Of a stretch of 64,000 nucleotides of DNA, positions 24,790 through 36,757 are shown piece by piece. The DNA comes from Monoplex corrugatus (Eukaryota > Mollusca > Gastropoda > Littorinimorpha > Ranellidae). The stretch lies in NCBI GenBank assembly GCA_030674185.1, contig JAPXFY010000018.1, positions 42,765,432-42,829,431 on the forward strand, written 5' to 3'. Position numbers and translations under genes: made by a program. Positions within the stretch are counted from its first letter, which is position 1. The number at the start of each line of letters is the position of its first letter. Under the pieces are notes generated by a model. That model did no database searches. It was given only the letters and a program-made list of their open reading frames with translations, and was not told where the DNA came from.

Positions 24790-25400
24790 GTTTTTTCTTT
24801 TTTTTTTGCCTTGGTCCTTGATCAGTTTCTCCTTTTTTATCGCATTGGTCTTTGTTCTGTTTTCTTTTTTCCTTTTGTCTTGGTCCTTGTTCAGTTTCTC
24901 CTTTTTTTTATCGCATTGGTCTTTGTTCTGTTTTCTTTTTTCCTTTTGTCTTGGTCCTTGTTCAGTTTCTCCTTTTTTTTATCGCATTGGTCTTTGTTCT
25001 GTTTTCTTTTTCCTTTTGCCTTGGTCCTTGTTCAGTTTCTCCTTTTTTTTATCGCATTGGTCTTTGTTCTGTTTTCTTTTTTCCTTTTGCCTTGGTCCTT
25101 GTTCAGTTTCTCCTTTTTTTTATCGCATTGGTCTTTGTTCGTTCTCTTTTTTCCTTTTGCCTTGGTCCTTGTTCAGTTTCTCCTTTTTTTTATCGCATTG
25201 GTCTTTGTTCTGTTTTCTTTTTCCTTTTGCCTTGGTCCTGTTGTTTTTTCTTTTTTTGCCTTGGTCCTTGTTCAGTTTCTCCTTTTTTATCGCATTGGTC
25301 TTTGTTCTGTTTTCTTTTTTCCTTTTGCCTTGGTCCTTGTTCAGTTTCTCCTTTTTTTATCGCATTGGTCTTTGTTCCGTTTTATTTTTTGTCTTGGTCC
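24790..25400. repeat. Higher-order ~69 bp dimer block in the T-rich array
   Basis: About nine tandem copies of a two-part unit: one half with ATCGCATTGGTCTTTGTTCT, the other with TTGGTCCTTGTTCAGTTTCT. Spacer T runs vary by one or two bases. This is a homogenised subarray. Confidence 0.9.
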
Positions 25401-25580
25401 TTGTTCAGTTTTATTTTTTGTCTTGGTCCTTTGTTCCGTTTTATTTTTTGTCTTGGTCCTTTGTTCCGTTTTATTTTTTGTCTTGGTCCTTTGTTCCGTG
25501 GTCCTTTGTTCCGTTTTATTTTTTGTATTGGTCCTTGTTCCGTTTTATTTTTTGTCTTGGTCCTTGTTCCGTTTTATTTT
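25385..25580. repeat. ~33 bp unit block in the T-rich array
   Basis: Six or so units of GTTTTATTTTTTGTCTTGGT followed by CCTTTGTTCC or a shorter form. Confidence 0.85.
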
Positions 25581-28500
25581 GTGCCTTGGTCCTTGTCCTG
25601 TTTCTTTTTTTCATCGCATGGGTCCTTATTCAAATTCTTTTTTTGTTTTGCCTTGGTTATTTTCTCTTTTTTTTTGCCTTGGTCCTTGTTCAGTTTCTCC
25701 TTTTTTATCGCATTGGTCTTTGTTCTGTTTTCTTTTTTCCTTTTGTTTTGGTCCTTGTTCTATTTCTTTTTCCTTTTTTTTAACCTTGGTCCTTGTTCCA
25801 TTTTATATTTTTGCCTTTGTCCTTGTTCCGCGTCTTCTTTTGTTATTTTGCCTTGTTCCATTTCTTCTTCATTATTTTTTGTTGTTGCTTGGTCTTTGCT
25901 CCGTTTCTTTTTTTGCCCTTGGTGCTTGTTCCGTTTTTTCTTGCCTTGGTCATTGATCTGGTTTTGTTGTTGCCTTGATCCTTGTTCCATTTCTTTTTTC
26001 TCTTTTTTTTTTTTTTGCCCGTTGTCCGCCTTTCTTTTTTTTCCCCTTGTTTGTTTCTTTCTTTTTCTTTTGTTTTTGTGCCTTGGTCCGTTTCTTCTTT
26101 TTTGCCTTGGTCCTTAATCCGTTTCTTCTTCTTTTTGTTTTTGCCTGGCCTTGTTCTTGTTTCTTCTTCTTGTTTTGCCTTTTTTCCTTTTTTTCTTCTT
26201 TTTTCTTTTGACCTTGGTTGTGCCATTTTCTTTTTTTTGTTTATTCATTTTTTTTGCCTTGGTCCTTGTTTCGTTTTGATTGTGCCTTGGTCTCATTGTT
26301 CCGTTTGTCCTCTTTTTTCTTTTTGCCTTGGTCCATATCTGTTTTTTTTTGCTTTGGTCCTTGTTCTGTTTTCTTTTTTGCCTTGGTCCTTGTTCTGATT
26401 TTGTTTTGCCTTGGTGCTTGTTCTGTTTTTCTTTTTTGCCTTGTTCCTTGTTCTGATTTTGTTTTGCCTTGGTGCTTGTTCTGTTTTTCTTTTTGCCTTG
26501 GTCCTTGTTCTGTTTTCTTCTTTTTTGTTTTGTCTTGTTCCTTGTTCTGATTTTTTTTTGCCTTGGTCCTTGTTCTTTTTTTGTTTGTTGCCTTGGTCCT
26601 TCTTTCCATCTTCTTTGGCTTGGTCCTTGTTCCATTTCTTTTTTTTTGCCTGTGGCCTTTATTCCATATTTTTCTTTTTTTGCCTTGGTCCTGTTCCGAT
26701 TCTTCTTTTTTTGCCTTGGTCCTTGTTCCGTTTTTCGTTTTTTGTTTTTTACCTTGGTCCTGTTCCGTTTTTTTTTTGCCTTGGTCCTTGTTCGTTTCTT
26801 CTTCTCTTTTTGTCTTGGTCCTTGTTCCATTTCTTTTTTCTTTTTTTAACCTTGGTCCTTGTTCCATTTCTTTTTTCTTTTTTTAACCTTGGTCCTTGTT
26901 CCATTTCTTCTTCTTTGATTTCTGCCTTGGTCCCTCTTCCGTTTATTTTGTTTTTGCCTTGGTCCTGTTCCGTTTTTTCTTTTTTATGTCTTGGTCCTTG
27001 TTCAGTTTCTTCTTTATCGCATTGGTCTTTGTTGTTTTTTTTTTTCCTTTTGCCTTGGTCCTTGTTCCGTTTGTTTTTCTTTTCTTTACCGTCGCCCTTG
27101 TTCCGTTTTATTTTTTGCCTTGGTCCTTGTTCGTTTCATCTTCTCTTTTTTGTGTTGGTCCTTGTTCCATTTCTTTTTCCTTTTTTAAACTTTGGTCCTT
27201 GTTCCATCTTATGTTTTTTGCCTTTGTCGTTGTTCCGTGTCTTCTTTTGGTGTTTTGCCTTGTTCAATTTCTTCTTCTCATTATTTTTGTTGTTGTTGCT
27301 TGGTCTTTGCTCCCTTTTTTTTGCCCTTGGTGCTTGTTCTGTTTTTTCTTGCCTTGGTCATTGATCCGGTTGTTTTTTTTTAGTTGCCTTGATCCTTGTT
27401 CCGTTTCTTTTTATTTTTTTTCGCCGTGTTCACCATTTTTGTTTTTTTGTTCTTGTTCTGTTTCTTCGTTTTTTTTTGTTTTTTGTTTTTGCTTTTTTGG
27501 CCTTGGTCCGTTTTTTTTTTGTTTTTTTTTTTGCCTTGGTCCTTAATCCGTTTCTTCTTTTTGTTTTTGCCTTGGTCCTTGTTCTGTTGTTTCTTCTTTC
27601 TTGCCTTGGTCCTTTTTCCTTTGTTTCTTCTTTTTCTTTTGACCTTGGTCGTGCCATTTTTTATTTTGTTTATTCATTTTTTTGGCCTTAGTTCTTGCTT
27701 CGATTTGACTGTGCCTTGGTCCTTGTTCCGTTTCCTCTTTTTTCTTTTTGCCTTGGTCCTTATTCTGTTTGGTTTTTTTTTGCCTTGGTCCTTGTTCCGT
27801 TTTCTCTTTTGCCTTGGTCCTTGTTCCGTTTCTTCCGTTTTTGTTTTTGCTTTGGTCCTTGTTCCGATTTTGTTTTGCCTTGGTCCTTGTTCCATTTTTT
27901 TTGCCCTCTCCTTTGTTTTTTGTTTTTTTTTGCCTTGACCTTTATTCCATTTTTTCTTATTTGCCTTGGTCCTGGTTCCGATTCTTCTTTTTTTGCCTTG
28001 GTCGTTGTTCCATTTTTCTTTGGATTGGTTTGTTTCTTTTTTCTTCTTTATTTGGATTGGTTCTTGTTCCGTTTTTTTTAAACTCTTTTTGTCGTCTTGG
28101 TCGTTATTCCGATTTTTTCCCCCTTGGTCCTTGTTCCAGTTTTTTTGTTGCCTTGGTCCTTGTTCCGTTTTTTTTTCGTTTTTAATGCCTTGGTCCTTGT
28201 TCCGTTTCTTTTTCTCTTTTATTGTTGCCTTGGTCCTTGCTCAGTTTTCTCTTTTGTTTTTTGCTTTTGCCCTTGTTCCGTTTTCGCTTTTTTTTTTTTG
28301 CTTTTCCCTTATTTCGTTTTTTTTTTTTTTTTTGTTGCTTTTGTCCTTGTTCCATTTTCTCTCTCTCTTTTGCTTTTGTCCTTGTTCCGTTTTTTTGCTT
28401 TCCGTTTCTTCTTTTTATTTTTTCCTTGGTCCTTTTTCCGTTCTTGTTTTGTTTTTGCCTTGGTCCTTGTTCCATTTCTTCTTTTTCTGCATTGATCTTT

Positions 28501-29459
28501 GCTCCATTTCTTCTTTTCCTCGCCTTGGTTGTTTTTTTTCTTCTTTTTTTGCCTTGGTCCTTGTTCCGTTTTTTTTGCCTTTGTCCTTGTTCCGTTTCTT
28601 CTTTTTTCCCCTTGGTCCTTGTTCCGTTTCTTTTTTTTTTGCCTTGGTACTCGTTCAGTTTCTTTTTATTTGTGCCTTGGTCCTTGTTCCGTTTTCTTTG
28701 TTTTTCCTTCTGTTTCTTTTTTTTTATTTTTGCCTTGGTCCTTGCTCCATTTTTTCTTTTTTTGCATTGGTCCTTGTTTGTCTTCTTTTTTTTGCCTTGG
28801 TCTTTGTTCCGTTCCTGTTTTTCTTTTTTTCTCCCCTGGTCCTTGTTCCATTTTTTTTCCTAGGTCCTGGTTCCGTTTCTTCTTTTTTTGCCTTGGTCCT
28901 CGTTCCGTTTTTTTCTTTTTTTTGGATTGGTTCTTGTTCCGTTTTTCACTAATTCTTATCGTCTTTGTCCTTGTTCCATTTTTTTTGGCCTTGGTCCTTG
29001 TTCCATTTCTTTCTTCTTTTTTTTTATTTGGTCCTTATTCCATCGTTTTCTCTTTTTTTGGTTTTTGTCCTTGTTCCGTTTCTTTTTTCTCTTTTGCCTT
29101 GGTCTTTGTTCCGTTTTTTATTTGTGCCTTGGTCCTTGTTCTTGCTTTGTTTTGTTTTTTGCCTTGGTCCTTGTTCCGTTATTTTTCATCATTTTATTTG
29201 CCTTGGTTCTCGTTCCACCTCTTCTTTTTTTGCCTTGGTCCTTGTTCCGTTTCTTCTTCTTTTTGGTCCTTTTTCCGTTTCTTTTTATTTTTGCTTTGGT
29301 CCATGTTCCATTTCTTCTTTCTATTTTTTCTTTGGTCCTTGTTCTGTTTCTTCTTTTTATTTTTCCCCTGGTCCGTGTTCTGTTCTTTTATTTTTTGCCT
29401 TGGTCCTTCCGTTTCTTTTTCCTTTTCGCCTTGGTCCTTGTTCCGTTTCTTTTTCCTTT

Positions 29460-30000
29460 TCGCCTTGGTCCTTGTTCCGTTTCTTCTTCTTCATCCTTGT
29501 TCCGTTTCTTCTTCTTGGACCTTGTTCCGTTTCTTCTTCTTGGACCTTGTTCCGTTTCTTCTTCTTGGACCTTGTTCCGTTTTCTTCTTCTTGATCCTTG
29601 TTCCGTTTCTTCTTCTTCATGGTCCTTGTTCCGTTTCTTCTTCTTCATCCTTGTTCCGTTTCTTCTTCTTGGACCTTGTTCCGTTTCTTCTTCTTGGACC
29701 TTGTTCCGTTTCTTCTTCTTGGACCTTGTTCCGTTTCTTCTTCTTGGACCTTGTTCCGTTTCTTCTTCTTCATGGTCCTTGTTCCGTTTCTTCTTCTTGA
29801 TCCGTTTCTTCTTCTTGATCCTTGTTCCGTTTCTTCTTCTTGATCCTTGTTCCGTTTCTTCTTCTTGATCCTTGTTCCGTTTCTTCTTCTTCGTAGTCCT
29901 TGTTCCGTTTCTTCTTCTTGGACCTTGTTCCATTTCTTCTTCTTGATCCTTGTTCAGTTTCTTCTTCTTCTTGGACCTTGTTCCGTTTATTCTTGGTCCT
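29460..30000. repeat. 25 bp unit block in the T-rich array
   Basis: About 20 units containing CTTGTTCCGTTTCTTCTTCT, then TGGAC, TGATC, TCATC or TCATGGTC variants. These are the most regular short units in the array. Confidence 0.9.
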
Positions 30001-31489
30001 TGTTCTGTTTCTTCTCTTTCTCCTTGGTCCTTGTTATCTTATTTTTTCTTAGTGTTGTCCTCCATTTCTTTTTCTTGGTCATTTTTGTTCTGCTTCTTTT
30101 TCTTATGATCATTGTTGTTCTGTTTATTTCGATAGCTGTCTTTTTCTTGATCGCTTTTGGTCATTGTTCTGCTTTTTTCTTTTTCTTGGTCGTTGTTCGT
30201 TCTTGTTTTCAGTCATTGTTGTTCTATTTGTTCCTTTTCTTGTTGTTCCATTTGTTCGCAGTTGTCATTTCTTGGTCAATCTCGTTCAATTTTTGTTCTA
30301 TTTTTCTTTTTGCCTTGGTCGTTGTTCTATTTCTTCTATTTCGTCGTTCTATTTCTCCTTTTCCATGGTCATTGTTCTATTTTATTTTCTGAGCCGTTTT
30401 CCCTTGTTTTTTACTGGTCATTATTCTATTTCTTGTTCTGGGTCATTTTTTCCGTTTCTTCTTTTCTTCGCTCATTGTTAGATTTCTTATTTTTTTGTGG
30501 TTCTCATGGTATTTTGTTTTCTTGTTCATTGTTCCATTTATATTTTTCTTGGTCGTTTTGCTGTATTTTCTTCTCTTGGTCGTTGTCTTCATTTTTGGTA
30601 TTTATTCTTTCTCTTCGTCGTCGTTGTTCTATTTCTTCTTTTTGTTTATGTCGTTGCCGTTTTGTTTTGTCCTTTTCTTGTCGTTATTGTTTCTTCTTCC
30701 TTTTCTCTGTCGTTGATGCTATGGTTCTCCTTTTAGCTGACCGTTGTTCCTCTTTTTTGTTGGTCGTCGTTGTACGTTTACTTTTTGTAGATTACTGTTG
30801 TGTTCTTTTTTGTCGATCGTTGTACTCTTTCATCTTCTCTTTGTTGGTAGTTTGTTTTTCTTCTTTTGTTGTTGTTGATCTTTGTTGTTCTTTTTTTGTT
30901 GTTGGTCGTTATTGTTCTGTTTCTTCGTTGTTGGTTTTCCATTTCTTGGTCGTTGCTATTTTTCTTATTTTTCTTGGTCAAACTCATTCACTTTTTTTTA
31001 GTCGTTCTATTTCTTCTTTTTTGTCGTTCTATTTCTTCTTTTATGTCGTTCTTTCTTCTTTTCCTTGGTCATTGTTCTATTTTCTTTTTGAGTTTTTCCC
31101 TTTTCTTGGTTATTGTTCTACTTCTTGTTCCTGGTCGTCGTCCTGTTTCTTCTTTTCTTCGGTCGTTGTTCGATTTCTTCTTATTCTTCTTTATTGTGGT
31201 TCTTATTGTTTATCTTTTTGCTCTTGGTCTTTGGTCCATTTCTTCTTTTTCTCGGCCGTTTTGTTTGTCTTGGTCGTTGTCTTCATTTTTTGTATTTCTT
31301 CTATTTCTTCGTCGTTGATGTTGTATTTCTTTTTGTCTAGGTCGTTGCCGTTTTGTTTCTTCCTTTTCTTGGTTGTTGTTGCTCTGGTTCTTTTTCTTGC
31401 TCACTGTTGTCTAGTTTTTCTTCTTTGTTTTTGGTCATTGTTGTTCAATCTCCTCTTTTTCTTGGTCGATGGTGGTCTGCGTTTTCATT

Positions 31490-31815
31490 TTGCTGGTCGT
31501 TGTTATTGTTTCTTCTTTTTTGTTGGTCGTTGTTATTGTTTCTTCTTTTGTTGGTCGTTGATGCTATGTTTCTTCTTTTGTTGGTCGTTGATGCTATGTT
31601 TCTTCTTTTGTTGGTCGTTGATGCTATGTTTCTTCTTTTGTTGGTCGTTGATGCTATGTTTCTTCTTTTGTTGGTCGTTGATGCTATGTTTCTTCTTTTG
31701 TTGTCGTTGATGCTATGTTTCTCTTTTGTTGGTCGTTGATGCTATGTTTCTTCTTTGTGTTGGTCGTTGATGCTATGTTTCTTCTTTTGTTGGTCGTTGA
31801 TGCTATGTTTCTCCT
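31490..31815. repeat. 30 bp unit block in the T-rich array
   Basis: About nine near-identical copies beginning TTGGTCGTTGATGCTATGTT and ending TCTTCTTTTG. Confidence 0.9.
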
Positions 31816-33800
31816 TTTAATTGACCGTTGTCATTCTTTTTGTTGGTCGTTGTTGTGCATTTTCTTCTTTTTGTAGATTATTGTAGTGCGTCTCCTTTTT
31901 TGTCGATCGTTGATGTACTCTCATTTGTGTTGGTCTTTTGTTTGTTTTTTCTTTTTGTTGGTCTTGGTTGTTCTGTTTGTCTTTTGTTGTCGTTGTTGTG
32001 TATCTTCGTTGTTGGTTGTTCCTTTTCTTGGTCGTTGTCATTTTTTTTTTTGGTCAGTCTCGTTCACTTTCCTTTCTTTTTCTTTTTTGTTTGGCTTTGG
32101 TCTTCGCCGTTGTTTTATTTCTTCTTTCTTGTCGTTCTGTTTCTTTTTTCCTTGTGTCATTGTTCTATTTTTTTCTTTTTTCTGAGTCGTTTTTCCTCTT
32201 TTTCTTGGGTCATTGTACTACTTGTTTCTTGATCGTTGTTCTCTTCTTTTCTTCGGTCATTGTTAGATTTCTTCTTTTTGTGGCTCTTATTGTATCTCTT
32301 CTTTTTGTTGGTCGTTAATGTTCCATTTTCTTTCTCAAGGTCGTTTTGTTCTATTTCTTTGTCTTTATTTTTTTCCTCTTTTTGTCGAGGTCGTTGCCGT
32401 TTTGTTTTTTCCTTTTGTTGGCTGTTGTTGCTCTGTTTCTTCTTTTGCTCACTGCTGTCTGGTTCTTTTTATTTGTTGTCCAATCTATTCTTTTTCTTGG
32501 TCAATGGTGATCTGTGTCTTCATTTTCTTGGTCGTTGTTGCTCATTTTTTTTGTTTTGGTTGTTCTAATTCTTTTTTTTTCTTTTGTCATCGTTGTTCTG
32601 TTTCGTTTTCTCTGTCGTTGTTGTTCTGTCTTTTTGTCTTGATCAGTGTTCTAATTTTTTTCACGGTCGTTGTTCTGTTTCCTTTTGTCGTTCATTGCTG
32701 TTTTCCTCATTCCTTGTATTGGTCGTTTTTGTTCGACTTTCTTGGCTGTTACTCGATCTTTTCTTTTCTTGGTCGTCGTTTAATTTCTTCTTTCTTGGTT
32801 TTTGTCTGTCCTGTTTCCTCTTTTTCCTGGTCTTTGCTGTTTTATTTTTTTTTCTTCTTAACGTGGTCGTTCTATTTCGTGTACATGTCTTGGTCGTTCA
32901 TATTATATTTCTTTTTTTTTGTCTTGTATGTTCTTTTCTTTTTCTTGGTCGTTGTAGTTCCATTTCTTTTTGTTTTGGTCGTTGTTCTATTTCTTCCTTT
33001 CATTGGTCGTTGTTTTGGTAGCTGATTTTCTAATCTTTTTCTCCGTCCTCGTTATTCTATTTTGTTCCTTCGGCTGTTCCATTCTTTCGTTCGTCGTTCT
33101 ACTTGTTCATTTCCTCTTGCTCGTTGTTGCAGTTTTTCTTTTTGTCTCGGTCATTATTTCTTCTTTCTCTTGGTTGTTGTCGTTCTCTTTATCTTGGTCG
33201 TTCTGTTTTATTTTTTCCTTGGTCGTCGTTTTATTTCTTTTTATTCGTTTTATTTTTTCTCGCGTTTTTATCTATTTTTTGTTCTCGGTTGTCGTTCAAA
33301 TACTTTTTTTCTCGTTCGTTGTTCTTTTTCCTTTTATTTGTATTAGTAACAGGATTTCTTCTTTTTGTCTTCGTCTTTGTTTTTTCTTTTCCTCGGTCAT
33401 TCTATTTTTTTTATCGGTCGTTCTGTTTCTCACTTTTTGATCTGTGTCTTCTATTTCTTCTATTGTCTCGATCGTTCTTTTTCTTCCTTTTCTCTGCCGT
33501 CTTTGTTTCTTCTTTTTTTCTTGGTCGTTGTTCTAGGTTTTCTCTTGGTCATCGTTCTTCCTTTCTTCTTTTTCTCGGTCATTGTTCTGCTTGTACCTTT
33601 GAGTATTTTCTTTTCTTCTTTTTTAAGTACTTCTTTTCATTGGTCCTTTTTCTTCTAATCCATTCTTGTTTTTATCATTTTTGTTTTTGTTCTTTCGTTG
33701 TCTTTTTGTTGTTTCATTCATTTATTCTCTGATGTATTCTTTTTCGTTATTTTCATCTTTGATGTAAGTATTTGTTGCTTTTCTTCTTTCCTCTTCGTTG

Positions 33801-34085
33801 TGGCCGCTTTCTCTTCCTTGTGGCGAATAGTGGGGGAGGTTAGAGCGACTTATTGGCGTGTTCGTTTTCTGTTCTATTTGTTCTTACCTTTGTTTTTCAA
33901 TGGTACAGCTCGCACCGCAACATGATCCTTTTATCCAGCAAACTGAAACCAAAAACAATAAAGCAACGATTACTAAAATCAATCAATCAAAAATCAAATA
34001 GAAAAAATCTAAACAAGATGGTTAAGCCATCTTAATTATCTCCAGTATTTTTTCATAAAAAAATCTTATTACCATCATTGTTATT
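33801..34085. other. No gene recognised
   Basis: Base composition returns to normal here; AT-rich spacer without a supported feature. Confidence 0.4.
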
Positions 34086-34087
34086 TT

Positions 34088-34240
34088 AGTTTAAAGCCCA
34101 GCCTACTGCTCAGAGCCATATCCCGGCTATAACCTATTTCGGAACATACACAATACTTGAACAGGAAAAAAAAAGAAAAGAAAAATTAAGTACACCTATC
34201 GACGCATACGCACACATAATCTAAGGAGATTCCCCTGACG
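34088..34240 (-). mobile_element. SINE-like element, tail and partial body (copy 9a)
   Basis: Tail hairpin at 34,094-34,135, then body up to about 34,235, where it breaks off into unrelated sequence. Confidence 0.65.
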
Positions 34241-34489
34241 GAAAAATTACGTTCGTTTCTGTAACATGCTTCTGTATTTGTAAATGTTATTGCAATAAAG
34301 AAAAAAATTAAAAAATCAATTTTCAATGAACATGATCCACGTTCCCTCTCAAAAGCTCCTGGAACTCCCTTCAGGTTGCAGATGAAGTCTTTCTTGCACA
34401 GGAAGCTGTTTAAGAAAAGTTCATTTCATCAGCTGTTTGCTTTTGTTTTTCTAAACCACTATCTGGGGAACAGTTTTGAAAAACAAAGC

Positions 34490-34762
34490 ATGGAAAAGAA
34501 AATTAAGTACGCATATCATCGCTTTCACGCAAACGATCTAAGGATATGCTCAAGGCGTTAGACATTCCGCCGAATTTATCCCATCAGGTGGTTTACAAAA
34601 ACAACCTTGAATACAAAAACACAAACATAGCTAAGTACACAAAAATTTACATAAAAACAAACTATCGGACGCTCTTACCTAAGTCTGTCATCAAACAGTT
34701 CACATATCCTTACATCCTTAGAGCTAAAAACACATTTGATATAAATACCCAATCATCAAGTT
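34490..34762 (-). mobile_element. SINE-like element, internal body fragment (copy 9b)
   Basis: Diverged body from the GAAAATTAAGTACGCATATC region through AATACCCAATCATCAA. It may be the rest of copy 9a, separated by about 250 bp of unrelated sequence. Confidence 0.6.
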
Positions 34763-34980
34763 CATATTGCTTATAGCCCAGCCGACCACTAGAGCGGTAT
34801 CAGGGGTAACACCATTTCAAAAACACATTTGATATAAATACCCAATCATCAAGTTCATATTGCTTATAGCCCAGCCGACTACTAGAGCGGTATCAGGGGT
34901 AACACCATTTCAAAAACATTTGATAAAACCATCATCATTCATATGCTATAGCCCACGACTATAGAGCGGTACAGGGAACC
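34740..34980 (-). repeat. ~92 bp tandem duplication of a LINE tail
   Basis: Two clear copies and a degraded third of a unit spanning the AGCCC...GGGGT tail plus ATTTGATATAAATACCCAAT. The third copy carries many small deletions. Confidence 0.7.
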
Positions 34981-36430
34981 CATTCAAACGACAACCAAGT
35001 TAAGATGAAGTCAACATTAAAACCTATGCTCACTATTATCCTTGCAATCCTAAAATGCAATTAAAGAAAACTACACTCAGACGTAAAATCATATCAGGTG
35101 AAATCTATCATCTCTTGTAAAAACTGGAAAATTGCATCAGGGACGTCTCGGAAGAGGTTCTTTAAGGAGTCTGCCTTGTATTGCTTATGTCTCACATCGT
35201 ACAAGTCCCAGCAATCAAGGTCACGCTCAATGGCTCGTCACATAGTTACAGCACGGTGCTTCTTCATTTTTAAAAGGAACGAATGAATAGGATGTGTGAC
35301 CCGTGTGTACCTACAAAACACTACCACTTATGGTTCCCTGCAGCAGATGGGGGATTTCAGATTGGGGCGGATTTGGAAAAGTTCGTTATTTGTCCGTTTA
35401 TTCCAATCCTCCGGCCACAGAATTCTAACCTAACTGCGTACTTTGGTTTTTATGTCTGCGTAAGGAATGAAGGATTTAGGGGTTTTTTTTCCTTGTGGCA
35501 TTCTCGGCCAGGCAGTCAGCATTTTCATTGCCTCCAACACTAATATGGCCAGGAATCCAAGCAAAAACAATCTGATAACCTTCACTTTAAGAGTAGAAAA
35601 CAGATCAAAGAAATTTAGAAGCTGTGGGTGACTAAGGTTTTGGCCAGCAATTGTCGGCAAAGCAGAAATGGAGTGAGAAAAAAAAAGATCTTTATGCTTT
35701 CATTGGGACACCATTTTTTGTGCCAAAACCAGAGCAGTCAGTTCAGCAGTACAAACGGAACTGTCAGACGGAATATGTTTTGAAAATGTACGACTGAGAA
35801 CAGCGGAACACAAGGCGGCAGCAGCAACATCGTCATCAGAATCTGATCCATCAGTGAAGATTCTATGGGATGACGGAAATTTGACACAGTTCTGCATAAA
35901 ACGACTTGCACGCTAGTGAACTGGTACAGTCTTAACGGTAGGAAGCAAGATCTGAATAGACCTTAGGTGTTTTCAAGGTCCATGGAGGGCTGTCTGGAAG
36001 TTTGGGGAAGTCGGAAACAATTACTAGATTTATATCTACCCTTTCCATAAGATGAACGATACAATTTCGTAAAGGAGAAGTGACTTTCAGAGTAGAAGTG
36101 ACTTTCGGATGTTTTTCAATTTCGCTTCGAAATCTTGGGTTGAAGACAGTCGTAAGCTGGGTTTCCCGGTTCAGAGAACAGTTACAAACAGAAATTCGTG
36201 GTTAATTTCAATCTACGGTTTGTCAGGGAGGGCTCCCCAGCCTCCGCGTAAAAATGAGACGTTAATTCAGTTTCCCAAGATGGCGTCTCTGCACTTGGGA
36301 TAAATTTATCCATAGGTACTGATACCACAGATGTCATGTGATGCAGAAGATCATAAACGATTGAAGCGGAAGATCCCAAATGATAACTGCGTAAGCCTTA
36401 CGAACCGACAAGGTCTTGTGTAAAAGTTAA
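34763..36430 (-). mobile_element. LINE with RNase H (I/Jockey-like group), 5'-truncated, copy B
   Basis: Minus-strand order: ELTSHFYAEAGEPSLTNRR (conserved post-RT segment), FSEPGNPAYDCLQP, DFPKLPDSPPWTLKTPKV, then RNase H with IFTDGSDSDDDVAAAAL, VCTAELTALVLA and WIPGHISVGGNENADCLAEN. The RNase H catalytic Asp (TDGS), Glu (TAELTA) and later Asp (ENADC) are visible. Frame changes occur between segments, so it is inactive. The 3' tail is at 34.76-34.97 kb. It is better preserved than copy A. Confidence 0.8.
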
Positions 36431-36757
36431 GACCAGCCGACTGCGTAGAGCCATATCTGGGCTATAACCGCTTCAAAACATACAAAGCTTCAACAAGAAA
36501 AAAGAGAAAATTATGTGCACATATCAATGCATTCACGCACATAATCTAAGGACATGCCCTTAGCATTGGCCACTCCGTCCAATTTATTGCACAGGGGATT
36601 TGAAAAACACACCTGAATACAAATTTTTATAAGCATACCTAAGGACACCAAAACGTATGTAAAAACAGGCATAAATTACCTAAATATTGCATCCTCTTAT
36701 CTCACCTCCCTAGAGCTAAAAATGCACTTAACGCATGTACCAAACTATCAATCCTAA
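36430..36757 (-). mobile_element. SINE-like element, copy 10, part left of Penelope insertion
   Basis: Tail and body up to the CTATCAATCCTAA target site. The body resumes at 40,455 beyond the inserted Penelope element. Confidence 0.8.
36745..36757. other. Left target-site duplication of the Penelope element
   Basis: CTATCAATCCTAA occurs here and again at 40,442-40,454. Intact family copies carry a single TATCAATCCTAA at this position. Confidence 0.85.

Larger units (their letters stand above)
20090..33800. repeat. ~13.7 kb T-rich, strand-asymmetric minisatellite array
   Basis: Tandem, variable-length units built on CCTTGGTCCTTGTTCCGTTT plus a C/T-rich spacer fill most of this interval. A is scarce on the plus strand and T runs of 5-15 are frequent; the minus strand is correspondingly purine-rich. 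Hundreds of codons without stops arise on both strands, giving Phe/Leu/Ser/Val proteins on plus and Lys/Arg/Gln/Gly/Asp on minus. These are products of composition, since frame changes whenever spacer length changes and no start, domain or splice site is seen. Locally homogenised blocks are listed separately. Confidence 0.95.

Noticed and set aside
20216..33925. Dozens of 100-500 residue ORFs on both strands (Phe/Leu/Ser-rich or Lys/Arg/Gln-rich)
   Set aside because: They follow from the T-rich, A-poor tandem repeat; frames switch with every spacer-length change and no domains, starts or splice sites support them.
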